Shown one piece after another: positions 37,101 through 45,663 of a stretch of DNA of 64,000 bases. The position numbers were made by a program, and so were the translations under genes. Source of the stretch: Cyclobacterium lianum (lineage in GTDB: Bacteria > Bacteroidota > Bacteroidia > Cytophagales > Cyclobacteriaceae); contig NZ_FRCY01000006.1 in NCBI RefSeq assembly GCF_900143075.1, positions 113,959 through 177,958 on the forward strand, written 5' to 3'. Each line of letters starts with the position of its first letter. The first letter of the stretch is position 1. The notes under the pieces are model-generated. The model ran no database searches, had not been told where the DNA came from, and worked only from the letters and a program-made list of their open reading frames with translations.

Positions 37101-38231
37101 AGCCATCGTCCTTTTGACCAATCCAAAACGGCTGAAATGCGGGTGATACATATCTATTCCCCGCTTGTGTGTCCCCACCCAAACGATACCATCTTTATCT
37201 TTAAACAAGGCATAAATTGCATTATGGGATAAAGTCTGCACCTGGTCAGGCTGATGGATCACATATCGTATCTCGTTCTTCCGTTTGTCAATGATATTGA
37301 TACCGCCATGATCCGTCCCCAGCCATATTTCATCCTCCGAATAAACCAAAATGGATTTGACCAGACTGTTGTTTAATTTTAAGGGAGAGGAGCGATCATG
37401 GATATTTTTGACCGATAGATCCGCGCCGCTGATGGCAAATACGCCAAGAGCAAAGTCTGGACTGAATGCCCAGGCATCCCCGCTTTGGTCGATCACCAGT
37501 TTGAAGTTATAGGCCTGTTGCGCTTCGGCTTCCGCCAATATCCGGAAGCTATTGATTACCTTCAGTCGCTCACCTGAAAGAATGTCTACCCATCCATGAC
37601 TGTAAATCACCCAAAAATTACCATCCGGATCCTCCTGAATATCAGAAACGGCGTTGTGGCTCAGACTTCCTTCCGCTGTAGGTTTGTGAAAAAGATAGGT
37701 TGATTTTCTGCGCTGACTATTGTAATACGTGATGCCCTCGTAGGGATGTAAAAACCAAAAATCTCCCCTTGAGTCCTCAAAAACTTTACTGATTTCTGCA
37801 CTTCTCAATGCATACTTCTCTTTCAGACCTGACATGTCAGCCTCAAAGACCTCCCTATCCCTCAAATAAACATTAAAAATTCTGTCATAGTCCTTAATCC
37901 AAAGATTGCCTTCCGGCCCTTGAAAAATATCATAGATAGAGCTGCCGCTAATGGTGGTAGAATCGCCTTCGTCCCGGAAATAAACTTTCAGTGACGTTCC
38001 ATCAAAACGGTTGAGTCCATTGTTTGTACCGAACCAAAGATAACCATCCGGATCCTGAAAAATAGCCTGTACGTTTCCACTGGAAAGGCTTGGACTGGTT
38101 TTGAGTTTCCTGAAGGTGATCTCGGGACGATCCGCCCCTTTCAGTTGAATGCCCAAAAGCAAAAAAGCCAGAAGTAATAATAAAGTATTTGGTGTATTCA
38201 TATGCCCTGGCCAATAGATGAGTAATGACAT
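34074..38231 (-). CDS. Hybrid two-component system (propeller, kinase, receiver, AraC)
   Basis: A 1385-residue one-protein signalling system. Order: signal peptide, two seven-bladed beta-propellers (about 30-750; repeats such as DPDGYLWFGTNNGLNRFDG and WIGTYQNGLYSVDG), a Y_Y_Y domain, one transmembrane helix near 826-848 (LAYGLILIVCFILAWRWFVY), HisKA with His887 in NVSHEFKTPL, an HATPase (NLLSNAFKFT, DSGIGIP, GTGIGLSLV), a receiver with Asp1183 in LSDILMPVMDG, and an AraC-type HTH at the end. This is the classic glycan-sensing HTCS; the ligand is probably a fucosylated oligosaccharide, given the downstream GH29 gene (inference). An ATG at 38201 (MNTPNTLLLLL) may be the true start. Confidence 0.96.
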   Translation of the reverse strand: MSLLIYWPGHMNTPNTLLLLLAFLLLGIQLKGADRPEITFRKLKTSPSLSSGNVQAIFQDPDGYLWFGTNNGLNRFDGTSLKVYFRDEGDSTTISGSSIYDIFQGPEGNLWIKDYDRIFNVYLRDREVFEADMSGLKEKYALRSAEISKVFEDSRGDFWFLHPYEGITYYNSQRRKSTYLFHKPTAEGSLSHNAVSDIQEDPDGNFWVIYSHGWVDILSGERLKVINSFRILAEAEAQQAYNFKLVIDQSGDAWAFSPDFALGVFAISGADLSVKNIHDRSSPLKLNNSLVKSILVYSEDEIWLGTDHGGINIIDKRKNEIRYVIHQPDQVQTLSHNAIYALFKDKDGIVWVGTHKRGIDMYHPHFSRFGLVKRTMATANPAAKNDVNAFEEWTAGRIVVGSNGGGLWIYDQETGNCRDFLKESRYTGDLPPADLVVVDLYKDSSGILWIGTYQNGLYSVDGTVFTQYLASQENPESLKDNNVWKIFEDSRKRLWIGTLREGLFLLDRKKGTFTQYTSEGEGILLNNEYITAINEDSAGNIWVGGSLGIDVFHPERGYQHYFPGNEHDSSGLSSNTISEIVEDPYGMIWVSTENGLFYYESASGMFRGFDQSNGLDNHFLVSLVSDDSGNLWLGSQDGLTYAEVDRSQEDLDLKFRFFTGGDGLQGNYFNKNSAFLSSTGLVYFGGSDGINYLHPECFPFNDTEPEVVFTSFSLFNHPIAVNQEVNGRIIIPTVLDRSRSIQLKHHENIFSVSFSSLNYLSPEKSSFLYRLDGFSREWVEISKPPFEVSFTNLDPGKYTLMVKAANPDGVSGKETATLEIEILYPFWQTPLAYLAYGLILIVCFILAWRWFVYQERQRLRRQEEIKENRRLAELDQMKSRFFANVSHEFKTPLTLILAPIEKMVKDKSAVAETFQFRTIQKNAQKLLFMVNQLLEIRNVENERLQLERKEGDMVAFTEEKVRTFRSLSIHKQIGLTFSSNVRNLPTNFDPDKMETVLYNLLSNAFKFTIQGGEVNVSLEFQQHGLSQGLLLIKIRDSGIGIPEEIQDKIFDRYFTLGMEGNQGTGIGLSLVQEFARLHGGDVTLESKQGHGTLFVLSLPITLREGYLVWEEFFLDTGRDELISAPNDQEHTALPHLLLVEDNHELRHYLAEILNENYKVEQAEHGKEALEKAHRNIPDIILSDILMPVMDGIAMCRAIRSDIKTSHVPVVLLTAKTAEEDHLQGLESGCNLYLEKPFNLEILLSSLKNLLEERSRLQKHYRKVISVHTSEAEIESLDDKLIQEAVALVEKEIENPEFSVEILSRKLGMSRVHLYKKINSLTGQSPLEFIRSIRLQRAAQLLEMNQYTISEVAYMVGYNNAKYFSKHFKANYGKLPSQFQKTNRKA

Positions 38232-38324
38232 GTCAAAGCTAAAAAATTAACGGATAATTACACCCGATCAAAAACATCCTGCCATGTTTTTTTATTCATC
38301 ACACTAAAGCTATCTATCAAAGGC

Positions 38325-38984
38325 TTATTTGCTGATCAACTCCTCAAAATCGTCCCTGATGTAAATTACATTTCTGCCCAGCTCAATCCATCTTTTCTTC
38401 TCCAATTGCTTCAGTAATCTGGAAACAACCTCTCTGGATGTACCTAATTCGGTGGCAATCTCCTGGTGAGTGGTGTGCAATTCATTGGCTTTCGCCTGCT
38501 TCATTTTGGTCACGATATAGCGCATTAGTCTTTCGTCCATGCGTTTGAATGCCACCGCATCCAGGGTTGCCAGCATTTCCTGAAACCGGGATTGATAGGT
38601 AGTCGAAACGTAGTCCTTCCATTGCTTGAATTCGTCGGTCCACTGTTCATGCTTCAATACCGGAATGGCCAGGATCCGGGTTTTTTCCTCAGCCACAGCC
38701 TTGATCTCACTGGGCTTAGAAGCCGAACAGCAGGTCAGCGATAGTGCGCAGGTTTGTCCCGGCTCCAGATAATACAAAAATAATTCTCTGCCCTCCTCAT
38801 CCATGCGGAGGACTTTGATGCTCCCATCAAGAATAACCGGAACCATTTTAATAAATTGGCCGGGCTCCATGATAGATTGTCCCTTGTCGATTTCAATAAC
38901 CTTTCCTTCCCGGCTCATCGCTTCGAGCAATCTGGAATCGGTAATGAAAGGTACATGTTGTTTTAAATCATCTTTCTCAATCAT
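38325..38984 (-). CDS. Crp/Fnr family regulator with cysteine cluster
   Basis: A 219-residue regulator with an N-terminal cyclic-nucleotide-binding-like beta-barrel (about 15-125), a long dimer helix (RFQEMLATLDAVAFKRMDERLMRYI), and a C-terminal winged helix whose recognition segment is THQEIATELGTSREVVSRLLKQLEKK. It has three cysteines, Cys79, Cys85 and Cys86, in EPGQTCALSLTCCSASKPSE, in the effector pocket region. Paired cysteines there suggest thiol or sulfur-species sensing rather than cAMP (inference). Its ATG overlaps the stop of the DoxX gene by four bases (ATGA), so both are translated from one mRNA. Confidence 0.93.
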   Translation of the reverse strand: MIEKDDLKQHVPFITDSRLLEAMSREGKVIEIDKGQSIMEPGQFIKMVPVILDGSIKVLRMDEEGRELFLYYLEPGQTCALSLTCCSASKPSEIKAVAEEKTRILAIPVLKHEQWTDEFKQWKDYVSTTYQSRFQEMLATLDAVAFKRMDERLMRYIVTKMKQAKANELHTTHQEIATELGTSREVVSRLLKQLEKKRWIELGRNVIYIRDDFEELISK

Positions 38985-39388
38985 GCCACATTTTTATTAT
39001 TTTGAATTTGGCTGTCCAGCGCCCAGGTATTCTTTCCATGAAATTCATAAACCAGAATAAAAAATAGCAGGTGGATCATTTGAGAAGGCAATGCTCCCCA
39101 GTTTTCAATCATGGTAGTGCCTGCCATCAACATGAGCATAAGGACTGCCCCCATCATACCGGCCAGTCTGGTTTTCCAGCCTAGAATGAGCATTGACCCC
39201 AGAATAAACTCCAGGAAAGGTAAAGCGCAGGAGAATGGCATTACAACAAATTCCGGAATAAATGAGCCATCGAAATCATCCAGCATTCCGGTACTGAAAT
39301 TTGCCAATTTCGGAATCCTGACCAGTCCATGTCCGAACATGCTTATTCCAATGCCCAGGCGGATAAAAACAAATGAGAGGGGTTTCAT
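38981..39388 (-). CDS. DoxX family membrane protein
   Basis: A 135-residue four-helix membrane protein: FVFIRLGIGISMFGHGLVR, a loop, FVVMPFSCALPFLEFILGSMLILGW, AGMMGAVLMLMLMAGTTMI and IHLLFFILVYEFHG. This is the DoxX/DoxD fold related to thiosulfate:quinone oxidoreductase subunits and oxidative-stress membrane complexes. The ATG at 39388 is preferred; the frame runs to a GTG at 39427, adding 13 polar residues. Its TGA overlaps the ATG of the Crp/Fnr gene. Close coupling suggests that the regulator answers a redox or sulfur signal that the membrane protein helps to process (inference). Confidence 0.9.
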   Translation of the reverse strand: MKPLSFVFIRLGIGISMFGHGLVRIPKLANFSTGMLDDFDGSFIPEFVVMPFSCALPFLEFILGSMLILGWKTRLAGMMGAVLMLMLMAGTTMIENWGALPSQMIHLLFFILVYEFHGKNTWALDSQIQNNKNVA

Positions 39389-39551
39389 AGGTTTGTGATT
39401 CGATTTATAACGACCATTGGTGTGCACGTTTACAGGTAGGAAATTTAAAATACTTTATTTTCTTTCTGTATTTCCCCTTCCGAAGGGCACAAATTCATGC
39501 GATCAATTCGGCATCTAAAATTAACCTTTCCCGGCCTGTGTACCAAGTCTT

Positions 39552-39618
39552 TTTTCATCTGTTTATAATTGACTTTATGTTGCCACATTGCTTGTCCCGA
39601 TCCTAAATCGGGAAAATC
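39552..39618. repeat. Dispersed intergenic repeat with CCCGAT palindrome, copy 2
   Basis: It aligns with 2591-2656: TTTTCATCTGTTTAT is identical, ATTG and CTTT follow at equal spacing, then CACAT, and a TCCCGAT-CCTAA-ATCGGGA hairpin at 39595-39613. Here an extra CGGGAAAATCCCGG and GGCCTACCGGCC follow, so the right side is richer in dyads than in copy 1. Confidence 0.6.
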
Positions 39619-39963
39619 CCGGCCTACCGGCCTTTAGATTTGTAGGATCTGAAGGTTCGGCAGGCAGGCTCGATTTCATGCAATACAACGCTTCAATCAT
39701 TGATCATTTTTTCTCAAAAAATACCTGTACTAAGGTTATGGCGGGAGCGTCTCGCTTTGTAAAAAATCACCGTATTACCTGACCCTTTTGCCTGCACCAG
39801 GCAGTACCAATTTCGTTAATGAAGCTCACGATTCCTTTCCACTGGGATCAGGTCCGGGATAATTTAGGTACCCTCATGGCTATTCAGGCCATGTCCAGCC
39901 AGATAAAATGGGCAGAATCCCTCCCTGCCATCAGCTATTGCTGTAGCATGCAGGGCACACATG

Positions 39964-39997
39964 AAAAAACCCGAACATGTTCCGCCCGGGTTTTTTT
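39964..39997 (-). terminator. Intrinsic terminator after ahcY
   Basis: AAAAAACCCG (39964-39973) pairs perfectly with CGGGTTTTTT (39987-39996), a 10-bp stem with a 13-base loop. Because both arms carry A/T runs, it can end transcription on either strand. On the minus strand it lies 24 bases after the ahcY stop codon. Confidence 0.8.
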
Positions 39998-40020
39998 GTG
40001 TTCAAATTATTTAAAGAAAC

Positions 40021-41340
40021 TTAATACCTGTAATAATCCGGTTTGAACGGGCCTTGCGGCTTGACCCCTATATAGGAGGCCTGGTCTTCCGTCAATTCAT
40101 CCAGTTCAACGCCAAGCTTTTTGAGGTGAAGTGCTGCCACCTTTTCATCCAGATGTTTGGGCAACATGTACACACCGGCCTCATACCTGTCGGTATGATT
40201 CCAGAGCTCAATTTGCGCCAGGGTTTGGTTGGTAAAGGAATTGGACATCACAAAGGAAGGATGTCCGGTCGCACAGCCAAGGTTTACCAAACGACCTTCG
40301 GCCAGCACGATAATATCTTTGCCATCTATATGATACAGGTCTACCTGAGGTTTGATCTCGTCTTTGGTGGTTCCAAAGTTTCCATTCAGCCAGGCCATAT
40401 CTATTTCATTGTCAAAATGACCGATGTTGCAGACAATGGCTTTGTCCTTCATCGACCGGAAATGGCTTTCTCCGATGATGTCTTTGTTTCCGGTAGCGGT
40501 AACGATGATATCAGCCTCTTTGACTGCATCTGCCATTTTCTTTACCTCGTAGCCATCCATTGCTGCCTGTAAAGCACAGATCGGGTCAATTTCGGAAATG
40601 ATCACCCTGGCTCCGGCTCCGCGGAGTGAAGCAGCAGAACCCTTTCCTACGTCCCCGTAGCCCGCTACGGAAGCTACTTTTCCGGCCATCATGATGTCTG
40701 TGGCCCGTCTGATGGCATCGACGAGAGACTCTTTGCAACCATACTTGTTGTCAAATTTTGATTTGGTCACCGAATCATTGACATTAATGGCAGGGATGGG
40801 AAGGGTACCATTTTTCATCCGCTCGTAGAGTCTGTGCACACCGGTGGTTGTTTCTTCAGAGAGCCCCTTGATCCCGGAAACCAGCTCCGGGTATCTGTCC
40901 AGAACCATATTGGTCAGGTCGCCGCCATCGTCAAGAATCATATTCAATGGTTTTTGTTCCTCACCGAAGAACAGGGTTTGTTCGATGCACCAGTCAAACT
41001 CTTCGGCACTTAGTCCCTTCCAGGCATAAACACTGATACCGGCTTCAGCAATTGCTGCGGCGGCATGATCCTGAGTAGAAAAAATATTGCAGGAAGACCA
41101 GGTAACCTCTGCGCCCAGGGCCACTAGGGTTTCTATCAATACAGCGGTCTGAATGGTCATGTGCAGACAACCCGCTATCCGGGCGCCTTTCAGCGGTTGG
41201 GCCTCTCCGTATTCCTCTCTGAGAGACATCAGGCCGGGCATCTCACTTTCGGCTAACCGAATTTCTTTTCGGCCATAGGCAGCCAGGGAAATATCTTTTA
41301 CTTTGTAAGCAGTGTATTTTTGTGATTTAGTTGTTGACAT
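40021..41340 (-). CDS. ahcY: Adenosylhomocysteinase (SAH hydrolase)
   Basis: A 439-residue NAD+-dependent enzyme that splits S-adenosylhomocysteine into homocysteine and adenosine, clearing the product of methylation reactions. Signature segments are [16 protein letters not shown] near residue 58, [17 protein letters not shown], the Lys/Asp site [16 protein letters not shown], and the NAD-binding loop [22 protein letters not shown]. The C-terminus KPDYYRY is the conserved tail that closes the cofactor pocket. The size fits the long-insert form common in Bacteroidota. It lies 68 bases downstream of birA on the same strand and has a strong terminator after it. Confidence 0.97.
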   Translation of the reverse strand: MSTTKSQKYTAYKVKDISLAAYGRKEIRLAESEMPGLMSLREEYGEAQPLKGARIAGCLHMTIQTAVLIETLVALGAEVTWSSCNIFSTQDHAAAAIAEAGISVYAWKGLSAEEFDWCIEQTLFFGEEQKPLNMILDDGGDLTNMVLDRYPELVSGIKGLSEETTTGVHRLYERMKNGTLPIPAINVNDSVTKSKFDNKYGCKESLVDAIRRATDIMMAGKVASVAGYGDVGKGSAASLRGAGARVIISEIDPICALQAAMDGYEVKKMADAVKEADIIVTATGNKDIIGESHFRSMKDKAIVCNIGHFDNEIDMAWLNGNFGTTKDEIKPQVDLYHIDGKDIIVLAEGRLVNLGCATGHPSFVMSNSFTNQTLAQIELWNHTDRYEAGVYMLPKHLDEKVAALHLKKLGVELDELTEDQASYIGVKPQGPFKPDYYRY

Positions 41341-41408
41341 CGTGAATCGTTAAGATTAAAATTTAGACAAAATTAAGTATTCGTTGACACAAATGAAAGT
41401 TCAACCCA

Positions 41409-42164
41409 TTAAATGAATCTGATCTGCTTCGGTTCATAACTTTGGGTTTCTCCATTTTGTTTGCTAATAAGCAAATGTCCTGAGGGGGCCACACCGAGAA
41501 TTTTTCCCGTAAACTGATGTCCGTCGTTGTATTCTGCCCAGCTTCCAAGACGGTACAAATGGTCCAGGTATCGGCGCTTGATGGCTTCAAGAGCTCCATC
41601 TTTTAATTTCAGGTATTGCTCCTCCAGAGCACCAAGCAAAGCCGCCAATACCATTGCCAGCTCATAGGACTTTCCGGTTAGGCTCGCAAGGGATGTGGCA
41701 TTCGGGACCGGGAAGCTGAATTGATTGACATTGATTCCGATTCCGATCACTGAGGTATCAAACAAACGACCCGAAAGGCTGTTTTCAATAAGCATGCCCC
41801 CCAGTTTTTTTCCCTCCGCAGATAGAAAATCGTTGGGCCATTTGATTTGGACTTCGCCATACAGCGTTGCCAGCCCTGATAACACGCCATTGGCCATGGC
41901 CATATTGAAATAAAAATGCTGATGTACGGGCAGAAAACCGGGTGTGAGTATGATTGAAAAAGTAAGGTTCAGTCCTGTGGCTGCATGCCAGGTGCTGTTT
42001 CGCTGCCCTTTACCCCGGGTTTGTTTGTCTGTGATAACAACGGTTCCTTCCCGGTAAGCACCGTTTTTGATCAGGTTTCGGGCAATTTCGTTCGTAGAAT
42101 GACACTCTGTCAGGTTTATCAGATCTTTTCCCAGAAAAATGGTATTGGCAAGGATTTTATGCAT
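41409..42164 (-). CDS. birA: Biotin--[acetyl-CoA-carboxylase] ligase
   Basis: A 251-residue class I biotin protein ligase, which lacks the N-terminal DNA-binding domain of E. coli BirA. The catalytic core starts at LTECHSTNEIARNLI. The biotinyl-AMP loop is TRGKGQRNSTWHAATGLNLTFS, the Lys-containing strand is VQIKWPNDFL, and GKKLGGMLIEN and VIGIGINVNQ follow. The small C-terminal SH3-like part ends in a KQIRFI strand. It biotinylates the carboxyl-carrier protein of acetyl-CoA carboxylase. It is divergent from rsfS-ftsH, a gene arrangement often kept in Bacteroidota. Confidence 0.95.
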   Translation of the reverse strand: MHKILANTIFLGKDLINLTECHSTNEIARNLIKNGAYREGTVVITDKQTRGKGQRNSTWHAATGLNLTFSIILTPGFLPVHQHFYFNMAMANGVLSGLATLYGEVQIKWPNDFLSAEGKKLGGMLIENSLSGRLFDTSVIGIGINVNQFSFPVPNATSLASLTGKSYELAMVLAALLGALEEQYLKLKDGALEAIKRRYLDHLYRLGSWAEYNDGHQFTGKILGVAPSGHLLISKQNGETQSYEPKQIRFI

Positions 42165-42262
42165 TTATAATTAGTTATTTTATCCCATAATCAGGATATT
42201 TAAAAGCGAAAGTGAATTTAGATATAAATCAGGATTTAAAATTAAGAACACCAGAAAAATAT

Positions 42263-42616
42263 ATGACGGCAGAGGAGCTGAGCAATGTAATAGTAAAAGG
42301 TATGGAAGAGAAAAAAGCTTCCGATATAGTGGTAATGGATTTGAGAGAAATCAACAGCACGATGACTGATTTTTTTGTTATTTGTTCTGGCACATCTGAT
42401 ACCCAAATCGAAGGTATATCCAATGCTGTAGAACAGGAAGTGTTCAAAACCAACAACGAAAAGCCCTGGAAAAGTGAGGGAAAATCCAACAGGCAGTGGG
42501 TATTGATGGATTATGTTAATGTGGTCGTCCACATTTTCTTAAAGGATAAAAGAGAATTTTACCAACTAGAGGATCTTTGGGGAGATGCCAAAGTAACCAA
42601 AATAAACAGCCACTAA
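42263..42616 (+). CDS. rsfS: Ribosomal silencing factor RsfS
   Basis: A 117-residue Iojap/DUF143 protein that binds ribosomal protein L14 on the 50S subunit and blocks joining with 30S under low nutrients. The core runs [40 protein letters not shown] and ends with [31 protein letters not shown], all typical. The ATG at 42263 gives the usual length with 11 residues before the conserved core; a GTG at 42212 would add 17 residues. FtsH follows 70 bases later on the same strand. Confidence 0.93.
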   Translation: MTAEELSNVIVKGMEEKKASDIVVMDLREINSTMTDFFVICSGTSDTQIEGISNAVEQEVFKTNNEKPWKSEGKSNRQWVLMDYVNVVVHIFLKDKREFYQLEDLWGDAKVTKINSH

Positions 42617-42686
42617 CAGCCGTTTATTTGAACCTTCATTTTTTAATTTCGTTTTACAAAAAGTTTATAGCGTTAAAAAATTTAAG

Positions 42687-44738
42687 ATGAGTGATAAGAA
42701 TAAGTCAAAGAAATTTGTCCCAAAGCCTCCCCAAAAGCCTAATTTTCAACTTTGGTTGATCATAACCGCGGTTATCGTACTGATAGGGGTTACCTGGTTT
42801 AACCAAAATTCAGCTACGGTAGAAATCACCATGAAGCGATTTGAAGACATGGTGCTCAGCAGCGATGTGAAAAAGGTAACCGTAATTTACAATCAGAATT
42901 ACGTGGAAGTCACCTTGAAGGAAGAAGCCTTGGAAAACCAAAGGTACCGGGACGAATTGGAAGCTCAAAATCGCTTTTACAATCCTACCGGTCCGCACTA
43001 CCGGATAAACATAGCCTCGGTAGACAACTTTATTGAAAGTTACACCCGCCTTGAGGAACAAATACCCGAGGAGGAAAGGATCGGCTATTCGGCCAAGGAG
43101 GAAGAAAGTTGGGGCAACTGGATCTCAAGCTTTGGATTTTTGATCCTGATATTCTTCCTTTTTTGGATGATGATGAGAAGGATGTCGGGTCCCAGTGGTC
43201 CCGGCGGCCAGATTTTCAATGTGGGCAAATCCAAGGCCCAGTTATTTGATGCAGAAAACAAGGTCAAAATCACTTTTGACAATGTGGCAGGCCTGGATGA
43301 GGCGAAGGAAGAAGTAGAGGAGATCGTGGAATTTTTAAAAACACCCTCCAAATTTACCAAGCTGGGTGGGAAAATACCCAAAGGAGCTTTACTGATCGGC
43401 CCTCCTGGCACAGGTAAAACCTTGCTGGCGAAGGCAGTGGCAGGAGAAGCGGGCGTGCCTTTTTTCACACTCTCAGGGTCTGATTTTGTGGAAATGTTCG
43501 TTGGCGTAGGCGCTGCCAGGGTAAGAGACCTTTTCAAACAGGCCAAAGAAAAAGCTCCGTGTATTATATTTATCGACGAGATCGACGCTATAGGTAGGTC
43601 AAGAGGAAAAGGCCAAATGCCCGGATCCAATGATGAGCGGGAAAATACGCTTAACTCACTGCTGGTAGAAATGGACGGCTTTGGGACCGATTCGGGAGTG
43701 ATCGTACTGGCAGCTACCAACCGCCCAGATGTTTTGGACAGTGCGCTCCTGCGGGCGGGAAGATTTGACCGCCAGATCAGCATAGACAAACCGGACATAG
43801 TAGGTAGAGAAGCCATCTTCAAAGTACATCTGGAACCAATCAAAACGGCAGACGATGTAGAACCCAAGAAACTGGCAGCACAGACTCCGGGATTTGCAGG
43901 GGCTGAGATTGCCAATGTTTGTAACGAGGCTGCACTTATTGCTGCCCGTAGAAACAAGGAGGCAGTAGACATGCAGGATTTTCAGGATGCCGTAGATCGG
44001 GTGATCGGTGGACTGGAAAAGAAAAACAAGATCATCTCTCCTGAAGAAAAGCAAATCGTTGCCTATCATGAAGCTGGACATGCCGTGGCCGGCTGGTTTT
44101 TAGAACATGCCGATCCATTGGTGAAGGTAAGTATTGTTCCCAGAGGCATAGCTGCGCTGGGCTATGCCCAATACCTCCCGAAAGAGCAGTTTCTCTACCA
44201 GACCGAGCAGCTCATTGATGAAATGTGCATGGCACTGGGTGGCCGGGCAGCAGAAGAAATTGTATTTGGGAAGATCTCAACCGGTGCCCTGAGTGATTTG
44301 GAGCGGATTACGAAAATGGCCTATTCTATCGTTTCCATCTACGGCATGAATGAAAAAATCGGAAATGTATCCTTTTATGACAGCAAAGGAAGTGAATATA
44401 AATTCGATAAGCCCTATTCTGAAAGTACAGCCCAAACAATTGATGAGGAAGTGCGCAAACTCATTGAGTTTGCCTATTCCAAGACGATTGCCCTGCTGAA
44501 GGAGCGTAAAAAAGAATTGGAGAAGATTGCCACTGAATTGCTCGAAAAAGAGATCCTTTTCCAATCAGACCTTGAAAATCTTATTGGCAAGAGGCCATTT
44601 GACAAGGAGACCACCTACGAAAAATTCACCCGTTTGGTGGATGAAAAAAAAGTAGATTCCGAAAATGCCGTGGCCAATAAGGAAGAGCAAAACAATTCCG
44701 ATGAAACTAAAGAGAGCGTCATTGAAAATAAGGATTAA
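42687..44738 (+). CDS. ftsH: ATP-dependent zinc metalloprotease FtsH
   Basis: A 683-residue membrane-anchored AAA+ protease that degrades misassembled membrane proteins and regulators. Two transmembrane helices ([17 protein letters not shown] near 25-42 and [18 protein letters not shown] near 150) flank a periplasmic domain. The AAA part has Walker A GPPGTGKT at 238-245, Walker [10 protein letters not shown] and the second region of homology [20 protein letters not shown], and the pore loop is [18 protein letters not shown]. The zinc site is HEAGH at 461-465 with a downstream acidic ligand near ALSDLERIT. The C-terminal 40 residues are acidic and low in complexity. A strong terminator follows. 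Confidence 0.97.
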   Translation: MSDKNKSKKFVPKPPQKPNFQLWLIITAVIVLIGVTWFNQNSATVEITMKRFEDMVLSSDVKKVTVIYNQNYVEVTLKEEALENQRYRDELEAQNRFYNPTGPHYRINIASVDNFIESYTRLEEQIPEEERIGYSAKEEESWGNWISSFGFLILIFFLFWMMMRRMSGPSGPGGQIFNVGKSKAQLFDAENKVKITFDNVAGLDEAKEEVEEIVEFLKTPSKFTKLGGKIPKGALLIGPPGTGKTLLAKAVAGEAGVPFFTLSGSDFVEMFVGVGAARVRDLFKQAKEKAPCIIFIDEIDAIGRSRGKGQMPGSNDERENTLNSLLVEMDGFGTDSGVIVLAATNRPDVLDSALLRAGRFDRQISIDKPDIVGREAIFKVHLEPIKTADDVEPKKLAAQTPGFAGAEIANVCNEAALIAARRNKEAVDMQDFQDAVDRVIGGLEKKNKIISPEEKQIVAYHEAGHAVAGWFLEHADPLVKVSIVPRGIAALGYAQYLPKEQFLYQTEQLIDEMCMALGGRAAEEIVFGKISTGALSDLERITKMAYSIVSIYGMNEKIGNVSFYDSKGSEYKFDKPYSESTAQTIDEEVRKLIEFAYSKTIALLKERKKELEKIATELLEKEILFQSDLENLIGKRPFDKETTYEKFTRLVDEKKVDSENAVANKEEQNNSDETKESVIENKD

Positions 44739-44770
44739 CAGTGCCTCGTGGCCTTATCGATAAACAATTT

Positions 44771-44800
44771 AAAAGGAGGGCTTGCCCTCCTTTTTTCTTT
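44771..44800 (+). terminator. Intrinsic terminator after ftsH
   Basis: AAAAGGAGGGC (44771-44781) pairs perfectly with GCCCTCCTTTT (44784-44794), followed by further T residues. It is a textbook hairpin 32 bases after the ftsH stop codon. It also shows that the long TTG-started form of the next gene (from 44782) is wrong. Confidence 0.85.
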
Positions 44801-44877
44801 TCCCCATTTTTACAGCACCAAATAAAATTGGCAAAGGTTCTGATTACCGTAGCCATCACAAGCGTATCCGCTGCACC

Positions 44878-45663
44878 ATGAAGATAAGACTCAACAGGGA
44901 ACAAAAGGTATATTTCGTTTCGGACTTTCACCTGGGCACTCCCGACGACGATGCCAGTAGAAAGAGAGAAGAAAAGATCGTCAGGTGGCTGGGAGAGATA
45001 GAGGAACAGGCCGCAGCCATATTTTTTGTAGGAGATATATTTGATTTTTGGTTTGAATACGACAAAGTGATTCCCAAGGGCTTTCTTCGGTTTCTTTCTA
45101 AAATCACCGCCATGAGGGATAAGGGCATCCCCCTATTTTTTTTTACCGGCAACCATGACTTATGGATGAAAGATTACTTCACCGAAGAACTGGATATACC
45201 GGTTTACCACAACCCCCTCAGCATGGAAATCAACAGCAAACGGTTCCTTGTAGGCCATGGAGACGGGCTGGGCCCGGGTGACAGGAAATACAAGCTGCTG
45301 AAGAAGTTATTTTCAAACAGAACCTGTCAATGGCTTTTCAAATGGATTCATCCCGATATTGGAATTTCCCTTGCCCATGCCTGGTCAAAAAACAGCAGGA
45401 TCAGCAATGATTTAAAAAATGAAAACGAGTTTAAAGGCAAGGAAAACGAATGGTTGTACCAATACTGCCTCGATATCGAAAAGAAAATGCACTTCGATTA
45501 CTATGTTTTTGGCCACCGTCACCTGCCCCTGAATTTACCCCTAAACGACAAATCAACCTACTTCAATCTCGGGGAATGGGTGAATCAGTGCTACTATGGC
45601 GAATTTGATGGCATTACTTTTCATCTGCGACAGTACAATGGATATGCCATCAACAACAATTAA
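44878..45663 (+). CDS. UDP-2,3-diacylglucosamine diphosphatase-like phosphoesterase (LpxH family)
   Basis: A 261-residue calcineurin-like metallophosphoesterase. The metal-binding motifs are in order: SDFHLGTPDDD, GDIFDFWFEYD, GNHDLWMKDY, GHGDGLGPGD and GHRHLP. The GDIFDFWFE and GNHDLWM forms match LpxH, which converts UDP-2,3-diacylglucosamine to lipid X in lipid A synthesis at the inner-membrane face. The ATG at 44878 lies beyond the ftsH terminator. The stop codon overlaps the start of the next gene by 26 bases. A second, more divergent LpxH-like gene is at 50613. This one is the better candidate for true lipid A synthesis (inference). Confidence 0.88.
   Translation: MKIRLNREQKVYFVSDFHLGTPDDDASRKREEKIVRWLGEIEEQAAAIFFVGDIFDFWFEYDKVIPKGFLRFLSKITAMRDKGIPLFFFTGNHDLWMKDYFTEELDIPVYHNPLSMEINSKRFLVGHGDGLGPGDRKYKLLKKLFSNRTCQWLFKWIHPDIGISLAHAWSKNSRISNDLKNENEFKGKENEWLYQYCLDIEKKMHFDYYVFGHRHLPLNLPLNDKSTYFNLGEWVNQCYYGEFDGITFHLRQYNGYAINNN

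Larger units (their letters stand above)
39389..40020. other. Intergenic region, 632 bases
   Basis: The longest gene-free stretch of the window. It contains copy 2 of the dispersed palindromic repeat (39552-39618), immediately followed by two more dyads (CGGGAAAATCCCGG and GGCCTACCGGCC, ending near 39632), a GGCAGGCAGGC tract near 39658 and the ahcY terminator (39964-39997). No frame has recognisable protein content. Confidence 0.5.

Noticed and set aside
41341-41408. Possible S-adenosylhomocysteine riboswitch before ahcY
   Set aside because: The gap to birA is only 68 bases and shows no conserved riboswitch core or pseudoknot that I can see.
43085-43972. Minus-strand frame of 295 residues inside ftsH
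   Set aside because: It is the Ser/Ala/Leu-rich shadow of a highly conserved ftsH coding strand.
44782-44877. TTG-started extension of the LpxH-type protein
   Set aside because: It would begin inside the loop of the ftsH terminator hairpin.
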